Positions 57,321 through 64,000 of a stretch of DNA of 64,000 nt are shown here, piece by piece (the first letter of the stretch is position 1; each line of letters starts with the position of its first letter). Source of the stretch: Mucilaginibacter rigui. Lineage in GTDB: Bacteria > Bacteroidota > Bacteroidia > Sphingobacteriales > Sphingobacteriaceae. The notes under the pieces are model-generated. The model searched no databases. It worked only from the letters and a program-made list of their open reading frames with translations, and was not told the DNA's origin. The translations under genes and the position numbers were made by a program. The stretch spans positions 62,001-126,000 of the forward strand of contig NZ_JACWMW010000006.1 of assembly GCF_014773275.1 (NCBI RefSeq). The letters run 5' to 3'.

Positions 57321-57671
57321 ATGCTTCGCCCGATAGACAATTACTTTTTGCAGCACAGTGAGCCAAACCAAAGCTGCCTGCAATTTATGCGCGGGCATAT
57401 TTTAAAGCTCGACGATAACATAACCGAGGCATGGAAATACGGGATGCCCGTTTTTTGTTATAAAGGAAAAATGATGTGTTACCTATGGGTACATAAAAAG
57501 CTGTTGCTGCCTTACCTGGGGATTGTTGAAGGTAAACTCATCAACCATCCCGACTTGATCATTGAGAAAAGAGCAAAGATGAAGATTCTTCTTATTGACC
57601 CTGAAAAAGACATCCCGATAGAGTTGATAGATAGTATTTTAAAAGAGGTGCTTCAATACTATATCAAATAA
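57321..57671 (+). CDS. DUF1801 domain protein
   Basis: 116 residues from the ATG at 57321; the frame extends upstream through the terminator hairpin, which excludes an earlier start. The DUF1801 pattern is visible: CLQFMRGHILKLDDNITEAW then KYGMPVFCYKGKMMCYLWVH, and the final VLQYYIK. The fold resembles the iron-sulfur scaffold-like YdhG family, with function not established. It is probably cytoplasmic and monocistronic. Confidence 0.82.
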   Translation: MLRPIDNYFLQHSEPNQSCLQFMRGHILKLDDNITEAWKYGMPVFCYKGKMMCYLWVHKKLLLPYLGIVEGKLINHPDLIIEKRAKMKILLIDPEKDIPIELIDSILKEVLQYYIK

Positions 57672-57680
57672 AAACAACCG

Positions 57681-57790
57681 CTATCGCGAGCTTTCAGCTC
57701 GTGATTAGCATAAGGTCAGCTTTCAGCTGACGTAAGCAGAATGCTTACTCCATGTAATATCACGAGTTACGCTCCGCTAAACTCGCGAAA
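57681..57790. repeat. Compound palindromic element of four small hairpins
   Basis: In 110 bases there are four perfect dyads: 57687-57701 (CGAGCT-TTC-AGCTCG), 57715-57731 (GTCAGCT-TTC-AGCTGAC), 57732-57748 (GTAAGCA-GAA-TGCTTAC) and 57763-57785 (CGAGTT-N11-AACTCG). The outer TCGCGAG and CTCGCGA also pair. The first two share the same TTC loop. It lies between convergent genes and looks like a dispersed REP-like element. Confidence 0.6.
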
Positions 57791-57795
57791 GCATA

Positions 57796-58296
57796 TTAAT
57801 GGTTTTTTAAGGTGTTTTCAAGTATTTCTAACTGATAGGTATATCGGCAGGCAATATACAAAGGGATAACCCCTATCACTCCAAAAGAGCAATCTACCAA
57901 TTGCCAAAACAAGGGGATATGCCTTATTGGCCCGGCTATAAAAGCCAGCGGGAATATCAGCACGCAGGCTATCATACCAAACTGCAGCACCCATATATTC
58001 CGCACCGGGTTGCGCAGGGGACCGATGAATGCTATGGCGATAACGATATGGGCAAATGCCAGCCAGTCGGTACCGTAACTTAGATATGGGTATTGGGCAT
58101 TGGTGGTTTTTACAGCGGTATAAATAGTAGTAAGCCAGTGCTGCATTTTTGGCGAAAACATATCAATGTTATTTATGGCAATAGCCAGTTCGCTTTCTAT
58201 GGGAAAGGCGGTAATGCCGCTTAATACCAGGCCGGCCATCAGGAAAATAAGCCAGCTTTTTATCTTCTTTTTTAATTGTATTGGGGTGGGGCTCAT
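57796..58296 (-). CDS. Four-helix membrane protein of the photolyase cluster
   Basis: 166 residues with four predicted membrane segments (about 12-30, 68-88, 93-120 and 127-148). I know no function. It is the last gene of the minus-strand cluster that starts with the photolyase, ten bases behind the TIGR01777 gene. Short conserved-looking stretches are YGTDWLAFAHIVIAIAFIGP and IAGPIRHIPLFWQLVDCSFG. Confidence 0.75.
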   Translation of the reverse strand: MSPTPIQLKKKIKSWLIFLMAGLVLSGITAFPIESELAIAINNIDMFSPKMQHWLTTIYTAVKTTNAQYPYLSYGTDWLAFAHIVIAIAFIGPLRNPVRNIWVLQFGMIACVLIFPLAFIAGPIRHIPLFWQLVDCSFGVIGVIPLYIACRYTYQLEILENTLKNH

Positions 58297-58306
58297 GGTA
58301 CTGATT

Positions 58307-59233
58307 TTAGACTCTAATGCTTATGATATCTTTAATGGCATGTTCTACTTTGGCAAACTGGAACTGAAAGCCGGTATCCAGCAGGCGCTTTGGTAGCACC
58401 CAGCGGCTTTTCAAAATCAGTTCCGTTTCGGTACCTATCAAGGCGGCGCCCATTTCCAGAAGCCAGGCCGGTGCAGGCAAACCAAACGGAACACCGCAGG
58501 CATTTCGAAGCTCCTTCATAAGGTCAGTATTTTTAATAGGATTAGGTGTAGTGCAGTTGAGTACCCCGTTAATTTCCGGGTGTTGCAGCAGCCATTCGGT
58601 GCATTTTACTACATCTTGTTCGTGCACCCATGATACATATTGCTGCCCGTCGCCCTGGTGGCCGCCCATACCTGCTTTAACCAGGTTTATTAACCTTGGC
58701 AGGGCGCCCTCGTTATGGCCAAGCACGATGCTGATACGTAAAGCAACTTTGCGGGTATGCGGAGTTTCTGTTTCAAAAAAGGCCTGCTCCCATTGCTTGC
58801 AAACATCAATAGAAAAACCGTATCCAATTTCGCCTGTCTCCTCGTCCTGCGGGCGGTCTTCAGCGTGGCGGTATATAGTGGCAGATGCCGCGTTAATCCA
58901 AAGTTTTGGCGGGTTTATTAACCCATCCACAACCTTACCCAGCAGCCTTGTGGGTTCAACCCTTGAGCAGATGATCTCTTCACGGTTTTCTTTTGTGTAA
59001 CGGCAGTTTACATTTTTGCCGCAAAGGTTTACCAGCAAATCGGCGCCTTCCAGCTCTTTAACCCAATCGCCCGGGGTACGGCTATTCCATACCAAGGTGT
59101 TGATGTTGCCTTTTGTAGGGGCAGCTTTCCTGCTCAGGATGATGACATGTTCGGCCAAATCTTTATAATAACCGGCAAGGGCTTTGCCTAACTGCCCGTT
59201 GCCACCTGCTAATATGATCTTATGATACTTCAT
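58307..59233 (-). CDS. TIGR01777-family NAD-dependent epimerase/dehydratase-like protein
   Basis: 308 residues. The nucleotide-binding turn GGNGQLGKAL at 11-20 replaces the usual GxxGxxG. The family features ADLLVNLCGKNVNCRYT and SWVHEQDVVK are present, and the C-terminal DUF1731 part ends with SRWVLPKRLLDTGFQFQF. The biochemical role of TIGR01777 proteins is unclear. They often sit near photolyase or light-stress genes, as here. It lies 12 bases after the DCC1-type gene. Confidence 0.9.
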   Translation of the reverse strand: MKYHKIILAGGNGQLGKALAGYYKDLAEHVIILSRKAAPTKGNINTLVWNSRTPGDWVKELEGADLLVNLCGKNVNCRYTKENREEIICSRVEPTRLLGKVVDGLINPPKLWINAASATIYRHAEDRPQDEETGEIGYGFSIDVCKQWEQAFFETETPHTRKVALRISIVLGHNEGALPRLINLVKAGMGGHQGDGQQYVSWVHEQDVVKCTEWLLQHPEINGVLNCTTPNPIKNTDLMKELRNACGVPFGLPAPAWLLEMGAALIGTETELILKSRWVLPKRLLDTGFQFQFAKVEHAIKDIISIRV

Positions 59234-59245
59234 GACACTTGAAGA

Positions 59246-60061
59246 TTAAATGAATAAAATGGCAACCAAAATTGCCCCGCGGTAAATAGCCCAGGTGATA
59301 GTCATCATCCAACCCAGGTTCAACATTTTGCTTCTGCGGATATGTTCTAAGAACATCAACCCGGCAACCAGCATAAAGTATCCTGCATAAGCTACAGGGT
59401 GTGGGCCCAATATATTTGCAAGCAAAACCATCGGTAACAGCAGCAGGCTGCCCGCAAAAGAGATGGTCATCATGTTACCCAGGTAATCCCATTTTTTACC
59501 TGCTGCAATCAGGCTTATAATAAGGCCTTGAAAAAATATTTGTCCGCCACAGATCAGGCACTCGCGGTATAGGTTACCTACGGGCATTATCCCGGCAAGC
59601 AAAACCGCATAATGAGTGAGTATGTATGAAGTGACTGCCCAGGTAAATATTAAATAAGCCACACGATATTTTAATTTAAAGGTTGGCTGTATGGCAAAGC
59701 CATCGCCGGCGGTGGGTATAATAACCCTGCGGTTGTATGATATAAAGGCGTAAAACTTGCTCATTAGCCAAGTAAATGGTGCAAAGGCAAATAGCGGTTT
59801 AAATACCGGCATGGCGTTACCCAATATTTTAAACAGGCTTTTTATACCGTAGGTAACCTCGCCTGTTTTGTTGTCTATGAGGGCTATCTCGTTTACTGCT
59901 CGTTGCCTGTTTACCATAGGGCAGGTTTGTGGTTGCAATTGTTGATAAGGCGCACGGCCATTATTATCCAACAAACCAGTTTGCACAAATGCTTTCGTGT
60001 ATAGGTTGCACATGGGGCATTCGGCGTCGTAAAGTATGGTATGATTGTTTAAGGTTTTCAT
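59246..60061 (-). CDS. DCC1-like (DUF393) thiol-disulfide membrane protein
   Basis: 271 residues from the ATG at 60061 that begins MKTLNNHTILYDAECPMCNL; the frame extends 14 residues upstream through the operator-like site and is rejected. The DUF393 motif C-x-x-C (CPMC) is near residues 16-19. A hydrophobic region of about five helices follows (about 130-270). Family members are thought to be thioredoxin-like oxidoreductases. A TTTCA-N8-TGAAA site starts 18 bases upstream of the ATG, the same as ahead of the GbsR-type regulator. Confidence 0.82.
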   Translation of the reverse strand: MKTLNNHTILYDAECPMCNLYTKAFVQTGLLDNNGRAPYQQLQPQTCPMVNRQRAVNEIALIDNKTGEVTYGIKSLFKILGNAMPVFKPLFAFAPFTWLMSKFYAFISYNRRVIIPTAGDGFAIQPTFKLKYRVAYLIFTWAVTSYILTHYAVLLAGIMPVGNLYRECLICGGQIFFQGLIISLIAAGKKWDYLGNMMTISFAGSLLLLPMVLLANILGPHPVAYAGYFMLVAGLMFLEHIRRSKMLNLGWMMTITWAIYRGAILVAILFI

Positions 60062-60078
60062 TATAGTACTATTTGAAT

Positions 60079-60096
60079 TTTCAGTAAATATTGAAA
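60079..60096. promoter_or_regulatory. Second copy of the TTTCA-N8-TGAAA operator
   Basis: TTTCA-GTAAATAT-TGAAA, 18 bases, is located 18 bases before the ATG of the DCC1-type gene and just after the regulator stop. The same arms and the same 8-base spacer are found in the palindrome ahead of the regulator. Confidence 0.6.
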
Positions 60097-60116
60097 TATA
60101 CAAAGCAAAAAAAATG

Positions 60117-60623
60117 CTACTTGAACATTTTAAAAATAGAACCCCAAAACCAGCTTTCTTCTGCCTTCAGCATGGTATCTAATGTCCGGTCAACATTTTT
60201 AGCCATCTTGTTAATATCGGTAACCGATTTGTTAAAGGTTGCGTATTCAGGGTGTTTGGTATCACCTTTTACTTTTACCAGCTCGTCTAATATTTTCATA
60301 ATAGGTTCAAGTTCGCGTTTGCGTCGCTCTTTGGCCACTTGGCGGGCAATGTTCCAGGTGTTTTTATCAGCAAAAAAGTATTCCTTACGCTCGCCGGCTT
60401 TGTGTTGTTTTTCCACCAGGCCCCAGCTCATCAGGTCGCGCAGGGTCATGTTGGCATTACCGCGCGATATGCTCAGGTTCTCCATAATATCCTCAGTGGT
60501 CAAGGCATCCGACGTCACCAGCAACAGGGCATGTACTTGCGCCATGGTGCGGTTAATGCCCCATTCAGAACCTAACTTGCCCCATGCTTCAATAAACTTT
60601 TGCTTTGCTTCCGGTAATTCCAT
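60117..60623 (-). CDS. GbsR/MarR-family transcriptional regulator
   Basis: 168 residues from the ATG at 60623; a TTG six bases earlier is less likely. The winged-helix part includes EWGINRTMAQVHALLLVTSD, LTTEDIMENLSISRGNANMT and LRDLMSWGLVEKQHKAGERK, which is the GbsR pattern. A C-terminal helical region follows. A 26-bp perfect palindrome lies 23-48 bases upstream and a second site ahead of the next gene, so autoregulation and control of the cluster are likely. What it senses is unknown. Confidence 0.9.
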   Translation of the reverse strand: MELPEAKQKFIEAWGKLGSEWGINRTMAQVHALLLVTSDALTTEDIMENLSISRGNANMTLRDLMSWGLVEKQHKAGERKEYFFADKNTWNIARQVAKERRKRELEPIMKILDELVKVKGDTKHPEYATFNKSVTDINKMAKNVDRTLDTMLKAEESWFWGSIFKMFK

Positions 60624-60645
60624 ATACAAATATAAATAACTTTTT

Positions 60646-60671
60646 AAACTTTCAATATATATTGAAAGTTT
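60646..60671. promoter_or_regulatory. 26-bp perfect palindromic operator of the GbsR-type regulator
   Basis: AAACTTTCAATAT is followed directly by its exact reverse complement. The core is TTTCA-ATATATAT-TGAAA (60650-60667). It sits between the photolyase stop (60675) and the regulator ATG (60623). A terminator is less likely because no T-tract follows on the minus strand. Confidence 0.7.
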
Positions 60672-60674
60672 TTT

Positions 60675-62201
60675 TTATTTGATATAACCACCTTGTTTAT
60701 CCAGCTCTTTTAAAAAGCTTTCGGCAGTATTAAGGTGCTTTTGTTGTTTTTCTTTAGACATTTTATCAAAGGTTTTAATTAGCATGCCCAGCCTTGGATT
60801 CCGCATAAAAAAGTTGCGGTGCACATGCATAAACCTCCAAAACAGGCCGTCCCAGATACTCTGCCATTCGCCTTTCGGCCAATCGCCCATTTTCATGAGG
60901 TAGTTGCTGCCACTGATGTATGGCTTGGTCATCATCAGGCCGCCATCGGCAAACTGTGTCATGCCATAAGTATTAGGCACCATCACCCAATCATAAGCAT
61001 CAATGTACATTTCCATAAACCATTGGTAAACCTGATGTGGGTCAAATTCGCAAAGCAGCATAAAATTGCCCATTACCATCAGCCGTTCTATATGGTGGCT
61101 ATACCCTGTTCGCAGCACCCGTTTAATTACCGTATCTACAGGTGCGATCCCGGTTTCACCTTTCCAGAAAGATGCGGGGATCTTCCTGCTAAAACCCCAG
61201 TAGTTTTTGGTACGCTGTTTCACCCCTTCGCGCTCGTATACAATATGGATAAACTCGCGCCATCCCATTATTTGCCTGATAAACCCTTCTAATGAGTTAA
61301 GCGGAATGTTATTTTCGGCTGCAAAATCAAGCGCTTTATTAATTACCTGCTGCGGGTTGAGCAGCCCAATGTTTAAAGCCGGGGTAAGTACAGAATGATA
61401 TAGAAAACTTTCATGCGCCACCATGGCATCTTCGTAAATGCCGAAGTTTTGAAAGCTCTGTTTCAGAAAGCTATCCAGCCACCGTTCGGCATCGGTATAA
61501 GTAACCGGGTAAAAACCGCCTAAATTACCAAAGGGTGATGCCAAGTTGCCATAATTATGCGGGTAGTGGTCATCTACCCATTGTTGTGCTTCGGTTACAT
61601 ATTTGTTCTCATTTGGCACTTCCAACACGGGCACAGCTTCGTTTTTAGGGAATTTTAAGCGATTCTCGCTGTCATACGTCCACTTACCGCCGAGGGGCTT
61701 GCCATTGGCTTCCAGCAAGATATTTCTTTTTTTACGTTCAGCTATGTAAAAATCTGTTTGAAAATACGTTTTACGGCCATCAAAAAACTCTGCCACATCA
61801 TCGGCACTGTTCAGGTAATTCGGCGTACGGTACTTTGCTAACGCAATGTTATGCTTAGCACACTGGGTGTCCAATCTTTTCTCCAGCCAGTTGTCGGCCA
61901 CATCGCAATAATGAATTTGCACTACACCCTGACTGGCCAAAAACGGCACCAGTTTGCGAACATCGCAAAGGTCATCTGTAGCTTCAATGTATTCAACTTC
62001 GATGCCTTTTGCCGTTAAATGATCGGCATAAAACTTCATGGACGCACGATGCAACAGCAGTTTCTTTTTATGGAAGGTGTATTGGTTAAAATAAAGGCTT
62101 TCTTCTACCAGGTAAACCAGCCGCTCTTTTTTTACAGCCGGGTGCTTTTCAAATAACTGGTGCGGAAAAATAAGCGCGATACTTTTTGGGTGCATGTACA
62201 T
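60675..62201 (-). CDS. Cryptochrome/photolyase-family protein (PF04244, FeS-BCP/PhrB branch) without the Cys ligands
   Basis: 508 residues, the normal length. The N-terminal Rossmann part (ALIFPHQLFEKHPAVKKERL) is typical of PF04244 deoxyribodipyrimidine photolyase-related proteins. The FAD-binding C-terminal part has SLEGFIRQIMGWREFI, RTGYSHHIERLMVMGNFMLL, DAYDWVMVPNTYGMTQFADG and KPYISGSNYLMKM. In PhrB-type enzymes four cysteines bind a 4Fe-4S cluster in this half. Here the matching places read TGIAPVD, MGDWPKGEWQ and SIWDGLFW, and the only Cys nearby is in LLCEFDP. DNA repair of (6-4) or related lesions, or a photoreceptor role, is possible. Confidence 0.9.
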   Translation of the reverse strand: MYMHPKSIALIFPHQLFEKHPAVKKERLVYLVEESLYFNQYTFHKKKLLLHRASMKFYADHLTAKGIEVEYIEATDDLCDVRKLVPFLASQGVVQIHYCDVADNWLEKRLDTQCAKHNIALAKYRTPNYLNSADDVAEFFDGRKTYFQTDFYIAERKKRNILLEANGKPLGGKWTYDSENRLKFPKNEAVPVLEVPNENKYVTEAQQWVDDHYPHNYGNLASPFGNLGGFYPVTYTDAERWLDSFLKQSFQNFGIYEDAMVAHESFLYHSVLTPALNIGLLNPQQVINKALDFAAENNIPLNSLEGFIRQIMGWREFIHIVYEREGVKQRTKNYWGFSRKIPASFWKGETGIAPVDTVIKRVLRTGYSHHIERLMVMGNFMLLCEFDPHQVYQWFMEMYIDAYDWVMVPNTYGMTQFADGGLMMTKPYISGSNYLMKMGDWPKGEWQSIWDGLFWRFMHVHRNFFMRNPRLGMLIKTFDKMSKEKQQKHLNTAESFLKELDKQGGYIK

Positions 62202-62304
62202 TTAACATACGTTGATAGGCAATTGTTCAATAAATGGATAAGCGCGATGTTTAAATTTCTTTCCATAATTCGTGTTATTAACCCATCTTTACGGTACATC
62301 TATT

Positions 62305-63285
62305 ATGAATATTTTAGTTACCGGCGCAACAGGTTTTATTGGGCGGCAGCTTTGCCTTGTGCTTGCACAGCAAGGGCACCATGTAAAGGCGCTTTGCCGT
62401 AATATTAACCACCCCTACCTGATAGAACACCCCCATATTGAACCCGTAAAAGGCGACATACTGGACCCGTACGGCCTGCTTAATGCCATGCAGGGCTGCC
62501 GGCAGGTTTACCATACCGCCGCCATGGCCAAAATGTGGTGTAAAAACGAAAATGATTTTACCGAAACCAATGTAACCGCCACCCACAATGTGCTCGAAAC
62601 GGCTAAGCAGGCAGGCGTTAAACGCATTGTATATACATCAACCTGCGGGGTTTGGGGGCCTACGCTTAAACACCCCATGACCGAAGAAGACCCGCGCGTG
62701 GTAGGTTTCCAGATTGCGTACGAGCGCACTAAATACTTTGCCGAGCTGGAGGTGAACAAATTTGTAAAACAAGGTATGGATGTGGTTACAGTTAACCCAT
62801 CGCGCGTGTTTGGCGAAGGGCCAATAACAGACAGCAACACCGTGAGTAAAATGATAAGCGGCTACCTGAAAGGTAAATGGCGCATCATTCCCGGTGATGG
62901 CGGGCAGGTGTCTAATTATGCTTATCTTGAGGATGTGGTTGACGGGCACATTGCAGCTATGGAAAAAGGCACCTGTGGCAACCGCTATATTTTAGGCGGC
63001 GAGGATAAAAGCTTTAACGAGTTTTTTGAAACGCTGGAAAACATATCGGGCATACATCATAAAATGGTAAGGCTGCCGCAAAAGGTTATTAAATTTTATA
63101 GCCGTATTGAAGCTTTAAAAACTAAGCTTACCGGCCTTGCCCCAGTTTTTTTACCAGAGTTTGCCGATCGCCTTTTGCTTAACCAAAAATATAGCAGCCA
63201 AAAAGCCGTAGAACAGCTTGGCTACAAAATAACACCCTTCCCCGAAGCGATGCGTAAAACCATAGATTACTTAAAAGCACACTGA
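62305..63285 (+). CDS. NAD-dependent epimerase/dehydratase (extended SDR)
   Basis: 326 residues from the ATG at 62305; a GTG 33 bases upstream is not needed. The nucleotide motif GATGFIG is at 7-13, the catalytic serine lies in VYTSTCGVWG and the YxxxK in YERTKYFAE. The middle YLEDVVDGHIAAME is common in dihydroflavonol-reductase or 3-beta-HSD-like members. The true substrate is unknown. It is divergent from the photolyase with about 100 bases between, and the next SDR gene starts one base after its TGA, so the two form an operon. Confidence 0.9.
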   Translation: MNILVTGATGFIGRQLCLVLAQQGHHVKALCRNINHPYLIEHPHIEPVKGDILDPYGLLNAMQGCRQVYHTAAMAKMWCKNENDFTETNVTATHNVLETAKQAGVKRIVYTSTCGVWGPTLKHPMTEEDPRVVGFQIAYERTKYFAELEVNKFVKQGMDVVTVNPSRVFGEGPITDSNTVSKMISGYLKGKWRIIPGDGGQVSNYAYLEDVVDGHIAAMEKGTCGNRYILGGEDKSFNEFFETLENISGIHHKMVRLPQKVIKFYSRIEALKTKLTGLAPVFLPEFADRLLLNQKYSSQKAVEQLGYKITPFPEAMRKTIDYLKAH

Positions 63286-63286
63286 T

Positions 63287-64000
63287 ATGCCGCAACTAAC
63301 TGCCATCATAACCGGTGCAAGCGAAGGCTTGGGGAAAGCCTTTGCCGTTGAACTTGCCGGCAGGGGGTGTAATCTGGTGTTGGTGGCCTTACCCAATACC
63401 GGGCTTACCAACTTAGCCAGCTACCTGCAAAAAACGTTTGATATTAAGGCGGATACATTAGAACTGGACCTAACCGCAGCGGATAGCCCTGAGCAGATAT
63501 TTGCTTATCTATCTAAACAGAAACGTACCGCGCATATCTTGATAAACAACGCCGGCCTGGGTAACTGGGACTGGTTTACAGATAAGGAAACAGCCTTTTA
63601 CAAAAAACAAATTGAACTGAACATCACCACTCCCGTTTTGCTAACGCGATTATTTTTAGGCCAGGTTGACGCAGCGGTTACCTCATACATTTTAAACGTA
63701 GGAAGCCTGGGTGGTTTGTTTGTAGTGCCTAAAAAGCAGGTTTATGGCGCTTCGAAATCATTTATGCGGTATTTTACCCGTTGCATGCAGTTGGAACTTA
63801 CCGGCACTAATGTGAAAATGAGTTTGCTTAGTCCGGGAGGAATAAACACCCGGCCCGAAATTATCCTGATGAACCAAAAGCTTAAAGGCATTGCCAAAGC
63901 CACCATTTTTGAAGCCGACGAGGTTGCGCGTATCGCTATCGACGGTATGTTCAAAGGCAAAAAAGAGATCATCCCCGGCGCAGCAAATAAGCTGTTGGTT
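63287..64000 (+). CDS. Short-chain dehydrogenase/reductase, 3' end outside the window
   Basis: 238 codons are present and the frame is open at the right edge. Motifs include TGASEGLG (9-16), NNAG in LINNAGLGNWDWF near 86-98, the serine in LNVGSLGGL and Y-x-x-x-K in YGASKSF near 153. It belongs to the DltE/YdfG-like classical SDR group. It begins two bases after the stop of the epimerase gene, so they are co-transcribed. An SDR and an epimerase beside a photolyase recall light- or oxidation-induced clusters of other bacteria. Confidence 0.9.
   Translation, partial: MPQLTAIITGASEGLGKAFAVELAGRGCNLVLVALPNTGLTNLASYLQKTFDIKADTLELDLTAADSPEQIFAYLSKQKRTAHILINNAGLGNWDWFTDKETAFYKKQIELNITTPVLLTRLFLGQVDAAVTSYILNVGSLGGLFVVPKKQVYGASKSFMRYFTRCMQLELTGTNVKMSLLSPGGINTRPEIILMNQKLKGIAKATIFEADEVARIAIDGMFKGKKEIIPGAANKLLV

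Overview
The window reads as chromosome of a Bacteroidota bacterium, most likely a Sphingobacteriaceae member close to Mucilaginibacter or Pedobacter. The reasons are a SusC/SusD pair behind an ECF sigma factor and FecR anti-sigma factor, a type IX secretion (gliding-type) C-terminal domain, DUF1080 proteins, GG-leader natural-product precursor peptides, and Bacteroidota-type -7 boxes (TAnnTTTG) ahead of several genes. The genus is inferred from gene content, not proven. Coding density is high and most genes are ordinary housekeeping or envelope genes.

Layout. 1-6.0 kb: 5' end of fabI, recN, an M56 sensor protease with its BlaI repressor and a clear operator array, a metallo-beta-lactamase-fold hydrolase and a lone receiver protein. 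6.3-19.7 kb: gcvP, a Cys/Pro-rich GG-leader peptide, a large beta-helix T9SS cargo protein, pdxJ, a deacetylase, aminopeptidase P, small unknowns and ahcY. 19.8-21.7 kb: the most unusual locus, four tandem minus-strand paralogues of a short GG-leader peptide. Their C-terminal four-Cys core is almost invariant, and each has its own copy of the same promoter box. One of them is stop/start-coupled to a small membrane protein. 21.8-36.1 kb: M23 peptidase, bacilliredoxin, secreted serine hydrolase, MacB/FtsX permease, a Gfo/Idh/MocA plus DUF1080 pair, M1 aminopeptidase, diadenylate cyclase and a polyprenyl synthase.

36.5-43.4 kb: tRNA-Ser(GGA), followed by a decayed fragment of an FAD-dependent oxidoreductase, then a five-gene molybdenum hydroxylase operon on the minus strand (2Fe-2S subunit, dihaem-type cytochrome, Mo subunit, XdhC, MobA-like transferase) and an EamA permease. 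43.7-50.6 kb: sigma factor, FecR, SusC and SusD, a TonB-signalled polymer-uptake module. 50.9 kb holds another gene relic. 51.2-57.7 kb: orphan TPR histidine kinase, HxlR regulator with a perfect operator palindrome next to azoR, and a DPP-IV type peptidase.

57.8-64 kb: a cluster around a PF04244 cryptochrome/photolyase, with a GbsR/MarR regulator, a CxxC DCC1-type membrane protein, a TIGR01777 epimerase and a four-helix membrane protein on one strand, and an NAD-epimerase plus SDR on the other. Two sites of the form TTTCA-N8-TGAAA sit ahead of the regulator and of the DCC1-type gene and probably make this a regulon. The photolyase appears to have lost the four Cys ligands of the iron-sulfur cluster of its family.
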